Positions 9,709-18,264 are shown, numbered from the stretch's first letter. The stretch: 64,000 bases of DNA from Cellvibrio sp. UBA7671 (GCA_002483145.1 DLHJ01000003.1:372001-436000), one strand, 5' to 3'. Notes: generated by a model from the sequence alone, not told the origin. Numbers and translations: made by a program.

Positions 9709-11304
9709 ATGCAAAAAGTTATTGTTGCACTCCTGGGGCTTCTCAGTTGCTCTGCGCTCGCACTCATTGACACTCGCTTTCCTGAATCGCCCACCTATAT
9801 GTCAAAAGCGAACATGATTCGCTTTCAATACATGTCCCATGAGGGCGCCCAATGCACGACTGGCATCAACACAAAACTGATATCGCGTGTACCCTATTAT
9901 GTGTACGCACCCGCTACCGGTATTACGCAAATAAAAACGGGAAAATATGCTGCCGTTATTTTTTTACACGGTATGGGTGAACAAGGGTCATCTGTACTGA
10001 ATATGTGTTACACACGTGATGATGCTTATTACGCCAGCATCGCCACTAATTTAATAAAAGTAGAAAACCAGGCTGGCGGCCCGGGAGCAGCCATTCTTAA
10101 CGGCCAATTTATTCCGCAAGAAAATATGGTGGTGATTATTCCACAGTCAATGCAACGCGGGGGATTTTCTACGGATGTGATTCGCCGAGTAATCGCCGAT
10201 ACCACCGTGCAACTGGCAGCAAAAGGGATTGAGCTGGATGCAGACCGCATTTATCTCACAGGATTGAGCATGGGCGGTGGCAGTGTCTTTAACTATATCG
10301 CCGCAAACCCCACCCATTTTTCCGCCGCAGTTGCGATAGAAGCGGCCGGTGGAATTGATCCCTGTTTAGTGCGCGCGAATAATGTATCGCTGTGGGGATT
10401 TGCAGGCGGCGCATCGGGCAATATGGGAGCGGGAAACTTACGCACCATTATTAACAGTAATACCAGCTGCCCCGAAGCGACCATTGAATATACAAATCCT
10501 GCCTATACATGCCGTTACAACAACAAAAGCTGCACATTGTTGTCTGCATTGCGCCCGAATAATTTACGCGCGACCTTTATGCCCAGTAATGGCCACAGCG
10601 GTTGGCGAGAAGTTTACAACGGCACTCACAGCGCGCTGCCAGCAACGGAAAAAAATATTTACAACTGGATGTTGTCGCAAAAAAATTCCGATCAGGGAAA
10701 ACCTTTATTTCCGCTTGACTATGACACTGTATCAAGCAGCAGCGCGGCATCGTCCACTGCCCTGTCATCAACGCCATCATCCGTTCCCACTTCAAGTTCG
10801 AGTTCATCGATAGCAAGTACAGCATCATCGATTGCCAGCTCGGTTGCATCAAGTACCAGCTCAACCGCGTCGAGTTCAATTATGTCATCGGCGAATTCTA
10901 GCGCGGCAAACGGCGGTACACCCGCACCTATTTTATTATCACCCGCAATGATTCTACCCGGTGCAATAGGTAATGCTTCCGCATTGGTGGACGAACAGAA
11001 TGCAACTGCACCTACAACTTACTGGTTCGCCGGTTGGTCAACAGCCATTTATCCGGTTGAAGCGATTATTGATTTAGGTCGCGAATATACACTCACCGAA
11101 ATCACCCTTTACGATGCAAATGGTACAGGTTTAGTGGAATTTTCTGATGGCGACTTATCACACTCACAAGCGGTGATAGTGTCTGATTCTCTAACGCGCT
11201 ATTTGAAATTTACGAGTTACCCAATCAACCTCACTACGCGCTATTTACGGGTTAAAAAATTCAATGCTGCGAATATGAACGAGGTAAAACTGATGGGTTA
11301 TTAA
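9709..11304 (+). CDS. Secreted alpha/beta-hydrolase (esterase-like) with discoidin-like module
   Basis: A 531-residue secreted enzyme. Residues 1-19 form a signal peptide (cleaved near SALA). The catalytic domain (about 25-335) is an alpha/beta hydrolase of the polysaccharide-esterase/PHB-depolymerase-like group: an oxyanion segment FLHGMGEQG (85-93), the nucleophile elbow GLSMGG with Ser187, and a late His in SNGHSGW. A serine/alanine/threonine linker of about 60 residues (345-405), typical of Cellvibrio enzymes, leads to a C-terminal beta-sandwich module (about 406-531) resembling F5/8-type-C/CBM32 domains, with EAIIDLGREYTLTEITLYD and RYLRVKKF. It probably removes acyl groups from a plant or microbial polysaccharide; the exact substrate cannot be read from sequence. 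It converges on the chitinase gene across a shared terminator. Confidence 0.82.
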   Translation: MQKVIVALLGLLSCSALALIDTRFPESPTYMSKANMIRFQYMSHEGAQCTTGINTKLISRVPYYVYAPATGITQIKTGKYAAVIFLHGMGEQGSSVLNMCYTRDDAYYASIATNLIKVENQAGGPGAAILNGQFIPQENMVVIIPQSMQRGGFSTDVIRRVIADTTVQLAAKGIELDADRIYLTGLSMGGGSVFNYIAANPTHFSAAVAIEAAGGIDPCLVRANNVSLWGFAGGASGNMGAGNLRTIINSNTSCPEATIEYTNPAYTCRYNNKSCTLLSALRPNNLRATFMPSNGHSGWREVYNGTHSALPATEKNIYNWMLSQKNSDQGKPLFPLDYDTVSSSSAASSTALSSTPSSVPTSSSSSSIASTASSIASSVASSTSSTASSSIMSSANSSAANGGTPAPILLSPAMILPGAIGNASALVDEQNATAPTTYWFAGWSTAIYPVEAIIDLGREYTLTEITLYDANGTGLVEFSDGDLSHSQAVIVSDSLTRYLKFTSYPINLTTRYLRVKKFNAANMNEVKLMGY

Positions 11305-11363
11305 CGAATAGCTTACTAACGGATAAGTTATCTGTACTCAATTTTATTTTTAAATCGCCAATA

Positions 11364-11393
11364 AAAAAACGCCGCAAAAATGCGGCGTTTTTT
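11364..11393. terminator. Bidirectional terminator between esterase and chitinase
   Basis: A perfect 13-bp stem (arm AAAAAACGCCGCA) with a 4-base loop AAAA has T runs on both strands. It sits between two convergent genes and should stop transcription from both sides. Confidence 0.93.
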
Positions 11394-11408
11394 GTTACAC
11401 CATTAAAA

Positions 11409-12731
11409 TTAACAACCTAAATTATTACCCGCCGTTCCGCCAATAATTTGCAGGATACGGTTGAACTCATTGATCCGGCTTTGTACTTGTGCAGGGTTTC
11501 CACCGTTACACTCGATTGCACCGTTGATAGTGCGGATGGTTTCACCGAAACCATAGTTGTTAACAATATTGTCGTGTGCCGGGCGATAACCCGAACCGCT
11601 CTGGGTCATCCAGAACCAAAGTGCTGTTTGCCAAGCCACTGTCGCGTTCTGCTCAACAATCTCAGGGTTGCGACGCAAATCCAAACCAAGAGCGGCGCCA
11701 GCAGCACAGTAGTTACCGTTATGGCTCAATTGGATAGGACCACGGCCATAATATTGCTTGCCAGGCTCGCATGGACAAGTTGCCAAGTTGCCCCAGTCAC
11801 TGCAGTACAAGCCGCGCGCAATTTCAGTGACGTGCACAAAGCTGCCAGTCTCATGCGAGAAGTTAGCAAGTGCCGCCGCTGCTTCGCGTTTTTTCAACTG
11901 GAGATCACCAGTTCCTGCGAAGGTTGGATAGGTTTTGGTAGCAGCCACTAAACCAGCATAGGTGTAGAAAGGATTGCGGCCCGGGAACATTTGATTAAAT
12001 TGTGCCTCGCTCACTACTGCCGCAAAACCGGTTCCGGGATTGGTGGTCGATGACACACTTGAACTGGCGCCGGTGCCATTACAACCACTGGTTGGCTCCC
12101 AATACCAGGTGCTGACCAACGGATCGTAACCCGGGTTGTCATACTTCGCGCGGAAGGTGCCACCGTTGTAACTAACGGTATTGCCTGCGTAATACATTCT
12201 TCCAGCAACCCATACGGCGCAAGTGCCGTTATTACCCGAACTGCTTGATGAATTAGTGCCGCCCGGGCAAGAAGCAACTGGTTCCCAGAACCAGGTACTG
12301 ATCACCGGATCATAGCCAGGGTTTTCATTCTTCGCACGATAGAAAGCGTTGTTATATCTCACCACCACACCAACGGTGTAGTTGGTACCAGCAGCCCAGT
12401 TAGGGCAGTTGCCGCCGGTGCTCGGAGTACTGGATGTTGTGTTAGAAGGAGTGCTTGAGCGAGGCGTTGAACTGGTTGTTGTAGTGCCGCAAGAGCCAAG
12501 GTTAATCCAGGCATCGCCCGCTGCCCAACCTGTGCCGGGCGCGTAAGGTCCGCCAACCGTACACCAGCCGCCCACTTTACAGCTAAAAGCACTACCCACG
12601 TTTTGCACAATCGCATTGTTATTGTAGGAGCGGCCATCCACATATTGAGCCACGCCGTTACAGTTGTAAGCGTAGGCCTGTGTCGATAAGAGAAGTACGG
12701 AAGTCATTCCGAATATTTTTCTGAGGTTCAT
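11409..12731 (-). CDS. Secreted GH19 chitinase with chitin-binding modules
   Basis: A 440-residue modular secreted endo-chitinase that hydrolyses beta-1,4-GlcNAc linkages. Signal peptide 1-21; a cysteine- and tryptophan-rich N-terminal module (about 23-82) that looks carbohydrate-binding; a Thr/Ser/Pro linker; two CBM5/12-type modules (about 109-155 and 170-217), each with the pattern W-G--Y--G--V-Y-N--F-RA and ending in STW(F/Y)WEP; a second linker; then a GH19 catalytic domain (about 237-440). The catalytic pair is Glu294 in SHETG and Glu303 in VTEIA, nine residues apart as in bacterial GH19 enzymes such as Streptomyces ChiC/ChiG. YYGRGPIQLSHNGNY is the GH19 signature. The leader carries two palindromes that may be operators. 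Family very confident. Confidence 0.95.
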   Translation of the reverse strand: MNLRKIFGMTSVLLLSTQAYAYNCNGVAQYVDGRSYNNNAIVQNVGSAFSCKVGGWCTVGGPYAPGTGWAAGDAWINLGSCGTTTTSSTPRSSTPSNTTSSTPSTGGNCPNWAAGTNYTVGVVVRYNNAFYRAKNENPGYDPVISTWFWEPVASCPGGTNSSSSSGNNGTCAVWVAGRMYYAGNTVSYNGGTFRAKYDNPGYDPLVSTWYWEPTSGCNGTGASSSVSSTTNPGTGFAAVVSEAQFNQMFPGRNPFYTYAGLVAATKTYPTFAGTGDLQLKKREAAAALANFSHETGSFVHVTEIARGLYCSDWGNLATCPCEPGKQYYGRGPIQLSHNGNYCAAGAALGLDLRRNPEIVEQNATVAWQTALWFWMTQSGSGYRPAHDNIVNNYGFGETIRTINGAIECNGGNPAQVQSRINEFNRILQIIGGTAGNNLGC

Positions 12732-12753
12732 TTTGCAATCACCCGTCCGGTTT

Positions 12754-12772
12754 TATTTCCTAAGAGGAAATA
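12754..12772 (-). promoter_or_regulatory. Palindrome in the chitinase leader
   Basis: A perfect interrupted palindrome with 8-bp arms TATTTCCT and AGGAAATA around AAG, 23 bp upstream of the chitinase start. It could be an operator or an mRNA stem-loop near the ribosome-binding region. Inferred from symmetry only. Confidence 0.45.
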
Positions 12773-12822
12773 TTTGATTATTAAAAAGGGTTCATCTACC
12801 GAAAAGCAGGCTATGCGCGATG

Positions 12823-12834
12823 GACAACGTTGTC
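12823..12834 (-). promoter_or_regulatory. LacI-family (NagR-like) operator candidate
   Basis: The perfect palindrome GACAACGTTGTC lies about 92 bp upstream of the chitinase start. Its centre and arms match the TGACA-RCGY-TGTCA pattern I recall for LacI-family NagR boxes in chitin/GlcNAc regulons of Alteromonadales and Xanthomonas. The target gene being a chitinase makes this reading coherent. No regulator gene is in the window. Confidence 0.5.
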
Positions 12835-12925
12835 AAATGATTGGAGAAAACTCGAACGTGGCACTTTTAAAAGATCAAAGTGGGAAGGAGAAGTGCGGAT
12901 TTATTCAGCGAAAAAGAAAAAAGAA

Positions 12926-14221
12926 TTACTTATTTTTCGCTTCAATCCACTGCCCCATATATTGGGTGCTTTTGTGGGAGTGATGGCGGAGCATTTGGCC
13001 GATAAAGTTATCGCCACGCTCGCGTTGAAGATTGTGAAGCAGTTCCGTCAAACGCGTTTGTAACGAGAGGGAGTGATCTGTGCGATGAAAATAATCGCGC
13101 AGAATTGCAAAGCCCTGTTGCTGTTTTTGTTGCCACAAGGTTTCATCTTGATAATGCGCAACTGCCGCTGCAACAAATGTTTCAGCACTATCTGCAACCG
13201 CCCCGCCCCATAGCAAGCCTCCGTGCATGGACTCAACACCAATAGATGTTGTAATCGAGGGTGTACCGCAGCGCATAGCATCCATCAACTTGCCTTTAAT
13301 ACCTGCACCAAACCGCAGCGGTGCGAGGCAAACGCGCGCGGACTGCATTACTGCCTGTGCATCTGCCGCCCAGCCTTTGACATGAAAGCCTTCTTTCGGA
13401 TTGTGTAATTGTGTGGCCTTGGGCGGTGGATAAGCGCCATAGATATGTAACTCTGCCTGCGCCATTCCCACCGCAGAAAGTTGCGCGCGGATCATCGGCC
13501 ACAATTGATGTTTTAACCAAAGCACCGAATCCCAATTGGGTTCATGACGAAAATTGCCGATAGCAATAAAATGTTGCCTCGCTGAAAAACTGTGAGCCGC
13601 TTCCGATTCAATTGCAGGCAACGAAAGGAATGGGCAGTAAAAAAGTAATTGGGGGGAAACCGAAAAATAACGCTGCAATAAGTCGATTTCCACTTCAGAA
13701 ATCATTAGCGATAAATCACAACGAAAAATCGCTGCAACTTCGCGCACTGCCATATCGCCCTTACACATCTGCTGATAGAGCAGTTCGCTGTCGGCGGTGA
13801 TGGGGGCAACCGATTGTTTTTCTTTTTCACTGCCACAGAGTTTCTGCGCAGATTTTAATAATTGTTGGCGCGCATGGCGCAGGCTGTGCAGATCTTCAGT
13901 ATCGAGAATTCGCAACGCATCCGGACAAGCTTGCTCAACACGCCAGCCAAATTGTTCTTCAGTAAAAAAGCGATCAAACAACACCAGATTGGGATTTAAA
14001 TCGCGCACAAACTCATCGAAGCTACTGCAATTTAATGCAATCGACTTTTCGGTAACATCCAAACTGTTTAAATCAAACCGATGTTCGGATAAAGCTGCGG
14101 CCGATGCAAATGTCACTTGATAATCCATACGCACAAGCAGCTGCACTAACTCCAACATACGCGTGCCCGCAGCAGATGAAGCAGGTTCCGGCCAGACATA
14201 ACCCACTACCAATGCGCGCAT
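12926..14221 (-). CDS. Glycosyltransferase, GT4-like
   Basis: A 431-residue soluble protein with two Rossmann-like halves. The N-terminal half starts MRALVVGYVWPEPASSAAG, with the early glycine/proline pattern of GT-B enzymes. The C-terminal half has IGNFRHEPNWDSVLWL, VKGWAADAQAVMQSARVCLAPLRFG with AGIKGKLMDAMRCGTPSITT, the donor-binding region of GT4-type transferases. I take ATG 14221, whose A is also the last base of the upstream TGA (TGATG); an in-frame codon 40 codons further upstream would lie inside the flavoprotein gene. Acceptor and sugar are unknown. The coupling suggests co-expression with the flavoprotein rather than a shared pathway. Confidence 0.85.
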   Translation of the reverse strand: MRALVVGYVWPEPASSAAGTRMLELVQLLVRMDYQVTFASAAALSEHRFDLNSLDVTEKSIALNCSSFDEFVRDLNPNLVLFDRFFTEEQFGWRVEQACPDALRILDTEDLHSLRHARQQLLKSAQKLCGSEKEKQSVAPITADSELLYQQMCKGDMAVREVAAIFRCDLSLMISEVEIDLLQRYFSVSPQLLFYCPFLSLPAIESEAAHSFSARQHFIAIGNFRHEPNWDSVLWLKHQLWPMIRAQLSAVGMAQAELHIYGAYPPPKATQLHNPKEGFHVKGWAADAQAVMQSARVCLAPLRFGAGIKGKLMDAMRCGTPSITTSIGVESMHGGLLWGGAVADSAETFVAAAVAHYQDETLWQQKQQQGFAILRDYFHRTDHSLSLQTRLTELLHNLQRERGDNFIGQMLRHHSHKSTQYMGQWIEAKNK

Positions 14222-15492
14222 CAAGTCATGTCCCGCAAATATTTCACCACACCTAAACCAGCCGCGCGCCCGCTGGCAAAACAGCCGGTAAGCAGGTAAC
14301 CGCCGGTAGGCGCATCCCAATCTAGCATTTCGCCTGCGCAAAACACACCGGGAATTTTCTTGAGCATAAAGGCGGCATCCAATTCTTTTGCAGCAATACC
14401 ACCGGCACTGCTAATGGCTTCATCAATAGGGCGAGTAGCAGTTAAGGTCAGCGACAATTTTTTCATCGCCATGGCAAGCAGATCCGTATTTTCAAAGGTG
14501 TGTTTGGTGGTGAGTTCACGCAACAGGGCAAGTTTGGCAGGCGACAAATTTAATTGCTTGCGTAAAAAATTACTGAGCGAATTTTTCTCGCGCGGCTTAT
14601 TCAAGCGCTGCACAATTTTATCCAGCGATAAATCCGGCAGCAGATCAATATTCAACAGGGCAGTACCATTTTGCTCCAACTGCTCGCGCAAATATTTTGA
14701 TAAAGCATAAATACCAGTACCCTCTATACCGTAAGCACTGATAATTGCCTCGGATAAAATACTGCGCGGCATGTTCTGCGCATCAATACAGCTTAATCCA
14801 ACACCATGCAAAGGCGCACCTGCATGCTGCTCGCGCAACATTTCGCTCCAGGAAACATCAAACCCGCAATTGCTCGGCACCAATTCATTCACGTTGATAT
14901 TGCGCTCGCGCAGCAAAGGCACCCATGCACCGTCGGAACCCAAACGCTGCCAACTGGCGCCGCCCAAGGCTAAGACCACCGCATCTGCAGTTATCGTTTT
15001 GGAGATGACATTTCCGTCTTCCGATGTAGAAAAAATTAACTCTTTATTATTTTCAAAACCCAACCAACGATGGCGCGGATAAAATGTTACACCCAAGCCA
15101 CGCAGGCGATGCAACCAGGCGCGTAACAGCGGCGCCGCTTTCATATCCGCAGGAAACACGCGGCCAGATGTACCCACAAAGGTTTCAATACCCAAGCCAT
15201 GCACCCAATGGCGCAACGCAACGGAATCGAATTGCTTGAGCGTATTGATAAACTGTGAATTCGCTGAATAGCGTGCACGAAAATCCTCAGCTGGCTCCGC
15301 ATGGGTGATATTCATCCCACCCACACCAGCCAATAAAAACTTTCGCCCCACCGAGGGCATTGCATCGTAAACCGATACTCGATGACCTGCAGACGCAATT
15401 TCTTCAGCCGCCATTAAACCTGCAGGGCCACCGCCAATAATCACAACCGTTTTGGTTGGGGACGTATCAAAAATATCGAATTGTTTCACCAT
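14221..15492 (-). CDS. HI0933-type FAD-dependent oxidoreductase
   Basis: A 423-residue flavoprotein of the HI0933/BaiN-like family, in the branch recalled as the PP_4765-type. The FAD-binding dinucleotide fold is at residues 17-31 (VVIIGGGPAGLMAAEE), followed by GRKFLLAGVGGMNITHAEP, a typical family motif, and a C-terminal closing motif GVFCAGEMLDWDAPTGGYLL plus TGCFASGRAAG. Physiological substrates of this branch are not established. It is the first gene of a two-gene unit whose stop overlaps the glycosyltransferase start. Just upstream is a large structured repeat. Confidence 0.88.
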   Translation of the reverse strand: MVKQFDIFDTSPTKTVVIIGGGPAGLMAAEEIASAGHRVSVYDAMPSVGRKFLLAGVGGMNITHAEPAEDFRARYSANSQFINTLKQFDSVALRHWVHGLGIETFVGTSGRVFPADMKAAPLLRAWLHRLRGLGVTFYPRHRWLGFENNKELIFSTSEDGNVISKTITADAVVLALGGASWQRLGSDGAWVPLLRERNINVNELVPSNCGFDVSWSEMLREQHAGAPLHGVGLSCIDAQNMPRSILSEAIISAYGIEGTGIYALSKYLREQLEQNGTALLNIDLLPDLSLDKIVQRLNKPREKNSLSNFLRKQLNLSPAKLALLRELTTKHTFENTDLLAMAMKKLSLTLTATRPIDEAISSAGGIAAKELDAAFMLKKIPGVFCAGEMLDWDAPTGGYLLTGCFASGRAAGLGVVKYLRDMT

Positions 15493-15566
15493 AAAAAACG
15501 CCGATGAGAAAATGATTTCTGCATCGGCGTTTGCTGTTTTTTCCTATTTGAAACGCATAGGTAGCA

Positions 15567-15675
15567 GCATGGATTCCGGAGTCTTTTTAGAGACCGTTGC
15601 CCGCAGGGATGCGGGCAATGAGCCCCCATGGATGGGTTCACGGCGAGTCTCTGAAAAGACTCCCGGAATCCATGC
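15567..15675. repeat. Structured extragenic repeat, cloverleaf-like
   Basis: A 109-base element between the flavoprotein and acetylesterase genes. The outer arms (15567-15594 and 15647-15675) form a long stem of about 28 bp with few mismatches, beginning GCATGGATTCCGG. Inside is a perfect 9-bp hairpin TTGCCCGCA/TGCGGGCAA (15597-15618), then a smaller CCCAT/ATGGG hairpin (15624-15635). The whole folds as a three-way junction. The inner sequence resembles REP-like repeats seen in other gammaproteobacteria. Confidence 0.75.
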
Positions 15676-15694
15676 GGCGGGGGCACAGCAAAAA

Positions 15695-17671
15695 CTAATC
15701 CAAAACACGAGCCTCAAACGGCGATGCAGGCAGACCGGCGCTATTATACAGATTTGCCCCCTCAGGGTTATCGGCCCATGCATAACGCACCCATTTAGGC
15801 TCAGCAACAACATCCGCCCACACCATCAGCTTGTTACCCTTCACCTCCGCCTTGGCCCACACAAACTTTTTATCCGCGCCCGCAAGCGCAATATGCTTTA
15901 ACTCGCCACCAACCGCTTGCAGCCCCTTACCCACATCCGCAAACGTTAACTCTACTTTATTGCCCTTCGCCTTCACTTTTTTCAGCGATGGCCCGGATGC
16001 AAGCAGCGATTTTTTACCATAAGCCACTTTCAACGCGCCCAACGCCAAACGTTCACCCACTTTTTGTTTATCCAGCGGATGTATATCGTTCCATTCACCC
16101 GCATCAATCGCCACCGCCATCGCCGTATTTTTTACCGCGAGTGTTTTACGCTGTGCCTCACGCAATTCAGCCCATCCACTCTCACCCGGTTGACTCGCAG
16201 CAGGAAGGAAATTGGCTAATTGAGCATAGATAAAAGGCAAATCGGATTGTTGGAATTGTTTGCGCCAATCGCCAATTAAATCCGTCATTAATTGGTGATA
16301 TTCCGCTGCGCGATCTACGTTGGATTCGCCCTGATACCAAATTACGCCTTTTATTTTTAGCGGCAATGCAGGCGCCAGTTTTGCGTTAAATAATGACGAT
16401 GGAAGATAATGCAAAGTCGTACCCGGTTGCATAGCGCCCGCAGTGGCGGCGATCCGATACTGCCACTCACCGCGCAATGAAACTTCTTCATCACCTGAAT
16501 AAGCCGCACCAAATTTACTTTCGCCGAACATCAGCGCGTAGCGTTTATCTTTTACAAAACCGGCATTAGCGGAATAACTGGTTACACGAATAGCGATGCT
16601 ATTTTTACCGGATTTTAACAGTCCCGCAGGCACCGCATAAATACGTGGAGGATATTGATACCCCGTTTGCCCAACCGCTTGCCCATTCACGAAGACCTGG
16701 TCGCCATCGACAATGCAACCCAACCAGAGCACCGCTTTTTTTTCGACTTGAGCTTGCGTCAGCTCGACGGTTTTACGCACCCAGAATGCACCATTAGTAA
16801 AATCGATGCCCTGCTCTTTTAAAAATCCCGGCACTTGCAATGTTTTCCACGCGCTGGTATCGAGCTTTTCTTGCGACCAATTATTTTTCAATCCAATGTC
16901 AGCAGCTCCCAAATCACCATACCATTTGTCGCTATTGGCTTCGTCTTTAGCGATAGTCGCCTGCACATGGGCATCATCTTTAAACGGTTGCAGCTTCTGC
17001 AAATATTGCGGATATTTTTGTAACACGGATTCGCTCACCCAAGCCTCTGCCGGTGAACCGCCAACAGGAAGCGTGATGATACCCACCGGTACTTGATTTT
17101 CCGCCAATAATTTTTGTGCGAAGAAAAATCCTACCGCAGAAAAATTTTCCAAATTTTCCGGCGTCGCCATTTTCCAATCGCCTTGGGTGAAATCGCTCAA
17201 GGGACCTTTAAAGGCATAAGTAACAGGCACATTAAATTCGCGGATGTTGGGCTGCCGTGTAGTTTCAATCAGCCCCGGATATTGGTATCTCACACGGCGC
17301 AAAGGCAATTCCATATTGGACTGACCCGATGCAACCCACAGATCACCCAGCAAAATATTGCTGCGCTTAAGCTGATTCTTCTCACCCATCACCACTAACT
17401 CATAAGGTCCACCCGCTTTGCGCGAGGGAAACGTCACTTGCCATTTACCATCGACGGCCTGGGTTGATTTTTGCTTACCTGCAAAACTCACGGTCACCTT
17501 CTCGCCTTCAGCCGCCCAACCCCAAATCGTTAAAGGTTTATCGCGCTGGAGAATCGCACCGTCATTTAACAGGCGCGGCAAAGTGACATCGGCAAAAGCA
17601 TTGGAAATAGAGAGTAAAGAAAGGCAAATCAGCTGCAACAGCTGCAAATAAACGGCTCGTGGGTTTCTCAT
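15695..17671 (-). CDS. Secreted SASA-family carbohydrate acetylesterase
   Basis: A 658-residue exported protein of the sialate O-acetylesterase (SASA) group, which in polysaccharide degraders often removes acetyl groups from xylan side chains or sialic acids. Signal peptide about 1-27. The SGNH-type nucleophile block is ASGQSNME (Ser118), and a second block VIWYQGESN carries the conserved Gly/Glu/Asn. The Asp-His pair is in NDIHPLDKQKVGE. Between them, about residues 250-400, lies an inserted jelly-roll domain resembling the sugar-binding domain of GH2 enzymes (GAFWVRKTVEL, GDQVFVNGQAVGQT). A GntR-like palindrome lies about 52 bp upstream of the start. Substrate specificity is uncertain. Confidence 0.88.
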   Translation of the reverse strand: MRNPRAVYLQLLQLICLSLLSISNAFADVTLPRLLNDGAILQRDKPLTIWGWAAEGEKVTVSFAGKQKSTQAVDGKWQVTFPSRKAGGPYELVVMGEKNQLKRSNILLGDLWVASGQSNMELPLRRVRYQYPGLIETTRQPNIREFNVPVTYAFKGPLSDFTQGDWKMATPENLENFSAVGFFFAQKLLAENQVPVGIITLPVGGSPAEAWVSESVLQKYPQYLQKLQPFKDDAHVQATIAKDEANSDKWYGDLGAADIGLKNNWSQEKLDTSAWKTLQVPGFLKEQGIDFTNGAFWVRKTVELTQAQVEKKAVLWLGCIVDGDQVFVNGQAVGQTGYQYPPRIYAVPAGLLKSGKNSIAIRVTSYSANAGFVKDKRYALMFGESKFGAAYSGDEEVSLRGEWQYRIAATAGAMQPGTTLHYLPSSLFNAKLAPALPLKIKGVIWYQGESNVDRAAEYHQLMTDLIGDWRKQFQQSDLPFIYAQLANFLPAASQPGESGWAELREAQRKTLAVKNTAMAVAIDAGEWNDIHPLDKQKVGERLALGALKVAYGKKSLLASGPSLKKVKAKGNKVELTFADVGKGLQAVGGELKHIALAGADKKFVWAKAEVKGNKLMVWADVVAEPKWVRYAWADNPEGANLYNSAGLPASPFEARVLD

Positions 17672-17722
17672 AAGTAGTGGCTTTTATGGTTATTGGAGGA
17701 TAATCAGAAAACAATCAATATA

Positions 17723-17734
17723 CTTGTATACAAG
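17723..17734. promoter_or_regulatory. GntR-like operator candidate
   Basis: The perfect palindrome CTTGTATACAAG lies 52 bp upstream of the acetylesterase start. TTGTATACAA cores are typical of FadR-subfamily GntR regulators (UxuR/ExuR-like) of uronic acid catabolism. Inferred; no matching regulator is in the window. Confidence 0.4.
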
Positions 17735-17798
17735 AAAAAGATAAACACACATTATTTCCGCATGCACCAGTTTTACACATATTTATTTGGACAAATAA

Positions 17799-17825
17799 CA
17801 AAAAAGCAGCCGAAGCTGCTTTTTC
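17799..17825 (-). terminator. Terminator after the DUF3144 gene
   Basis: A perfect 10-bp stem AAAAAGCAGC/GCTGCTTTTT with loop CGAA. Read on the minus strand it is followed by Ts (TTTTTTG), so it ends the minus-strand DUF3144 gene 15 bp before. Confidence 0.88.
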
Positions 17826-17839
17826 AATACCAAACCGAT

Positions 17840-18145
17840 CTATTCTTCCGGCAACTCCCTGTTGCCAATTAAGGCGGTGTAATTCTCGCGGTAATCTTCC
17901 ATATGTTCTTTAAGGAAATCGCGGTAACGGCCAGACAAATAATTCGTTGTGCCTTCCACGTCTTCAGCAAACTCATTTTTATCGAGCGAGCTTTGGGCGA
18001 CGACGAAGGCATTAAAGCGCGCTGCCGCATTCATAAGCGCGGCGCTGACAATACCGGGGTCAGCATCTTCGCAGGCGTCATTGGCCTGCTCGATAAATTT
18101 TTCAACCAACTCCCAGAACAGATCGTCGTCGTTTTTGTCGCTCAT
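17840..18145 (-). CDS. DUF3144 family protein
   Basis: A 101-residue acidic soluble protein of the DUF3144 family. It is mostly helical, with the central pattern FIEQANDACEDADPGIVSAA and RFNAFVVAQSS, and no signal peptide or membrane segment. The family is widespread in gammaproteobacteria with no established function. Its own terminator follows, and the M16 protease gene lies upstream on the other side (stop codons separated from its start by about 120 bp), so it is probably monocistronic. Confidence 0.82.
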   Translation of the reverse strand: MSDKNDDDLFWELVEKFIEQANDACEDADPGIVSAALMNAAARFNAFVVAQSSLDKNEFAEDVEGTTNYLSGRYRDFLKEHMEDYRENYTALIGNRELPEE

Positions 18146-18204
18146 GGTTCACTCGCTAAAATTAAATAAGATTTCTATTTTAATCCAATAATCCCCGAAT
18201 CCAA

Positions 18205-18233
18205 TAGTCCCTGCAAATACATTGCAGGGACTA
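18205..18233. other. Hairpin after the M16 protease gene
   Basis: A perfect 12-bp inverted repeat (TAGTCCCTGCAA/TTGCAGGGACTA) with a 5-base loop, about 30 bp beyond the protease stop. It lacks a clear T run; it may stop or protect the minus-strand transcript. Confidence 0.5.
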
Positions 18234-18264
18234 TGTCAGAGTTATAACAAATGCTCTGGCAGGA

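Noticed and set aside
10382-10813. Plus-strand frame inside the esterase gene
   Set aside because: Alternate frame of a well-supported gene; no start signal.
10736-10910. Serine-codon repeats in the esterase as a tandem repeat or CRISPR-like array
   Set aside because: They code for a low-complexity linker with irregular units; no spacers.
12774-13063. Two overlapping plus-strand frames beside the chitinase and glycosyltransferase
   Set aside because: They overlap the glycosyltransferase 3' end and the chitinase leader; composition does not look like protein.
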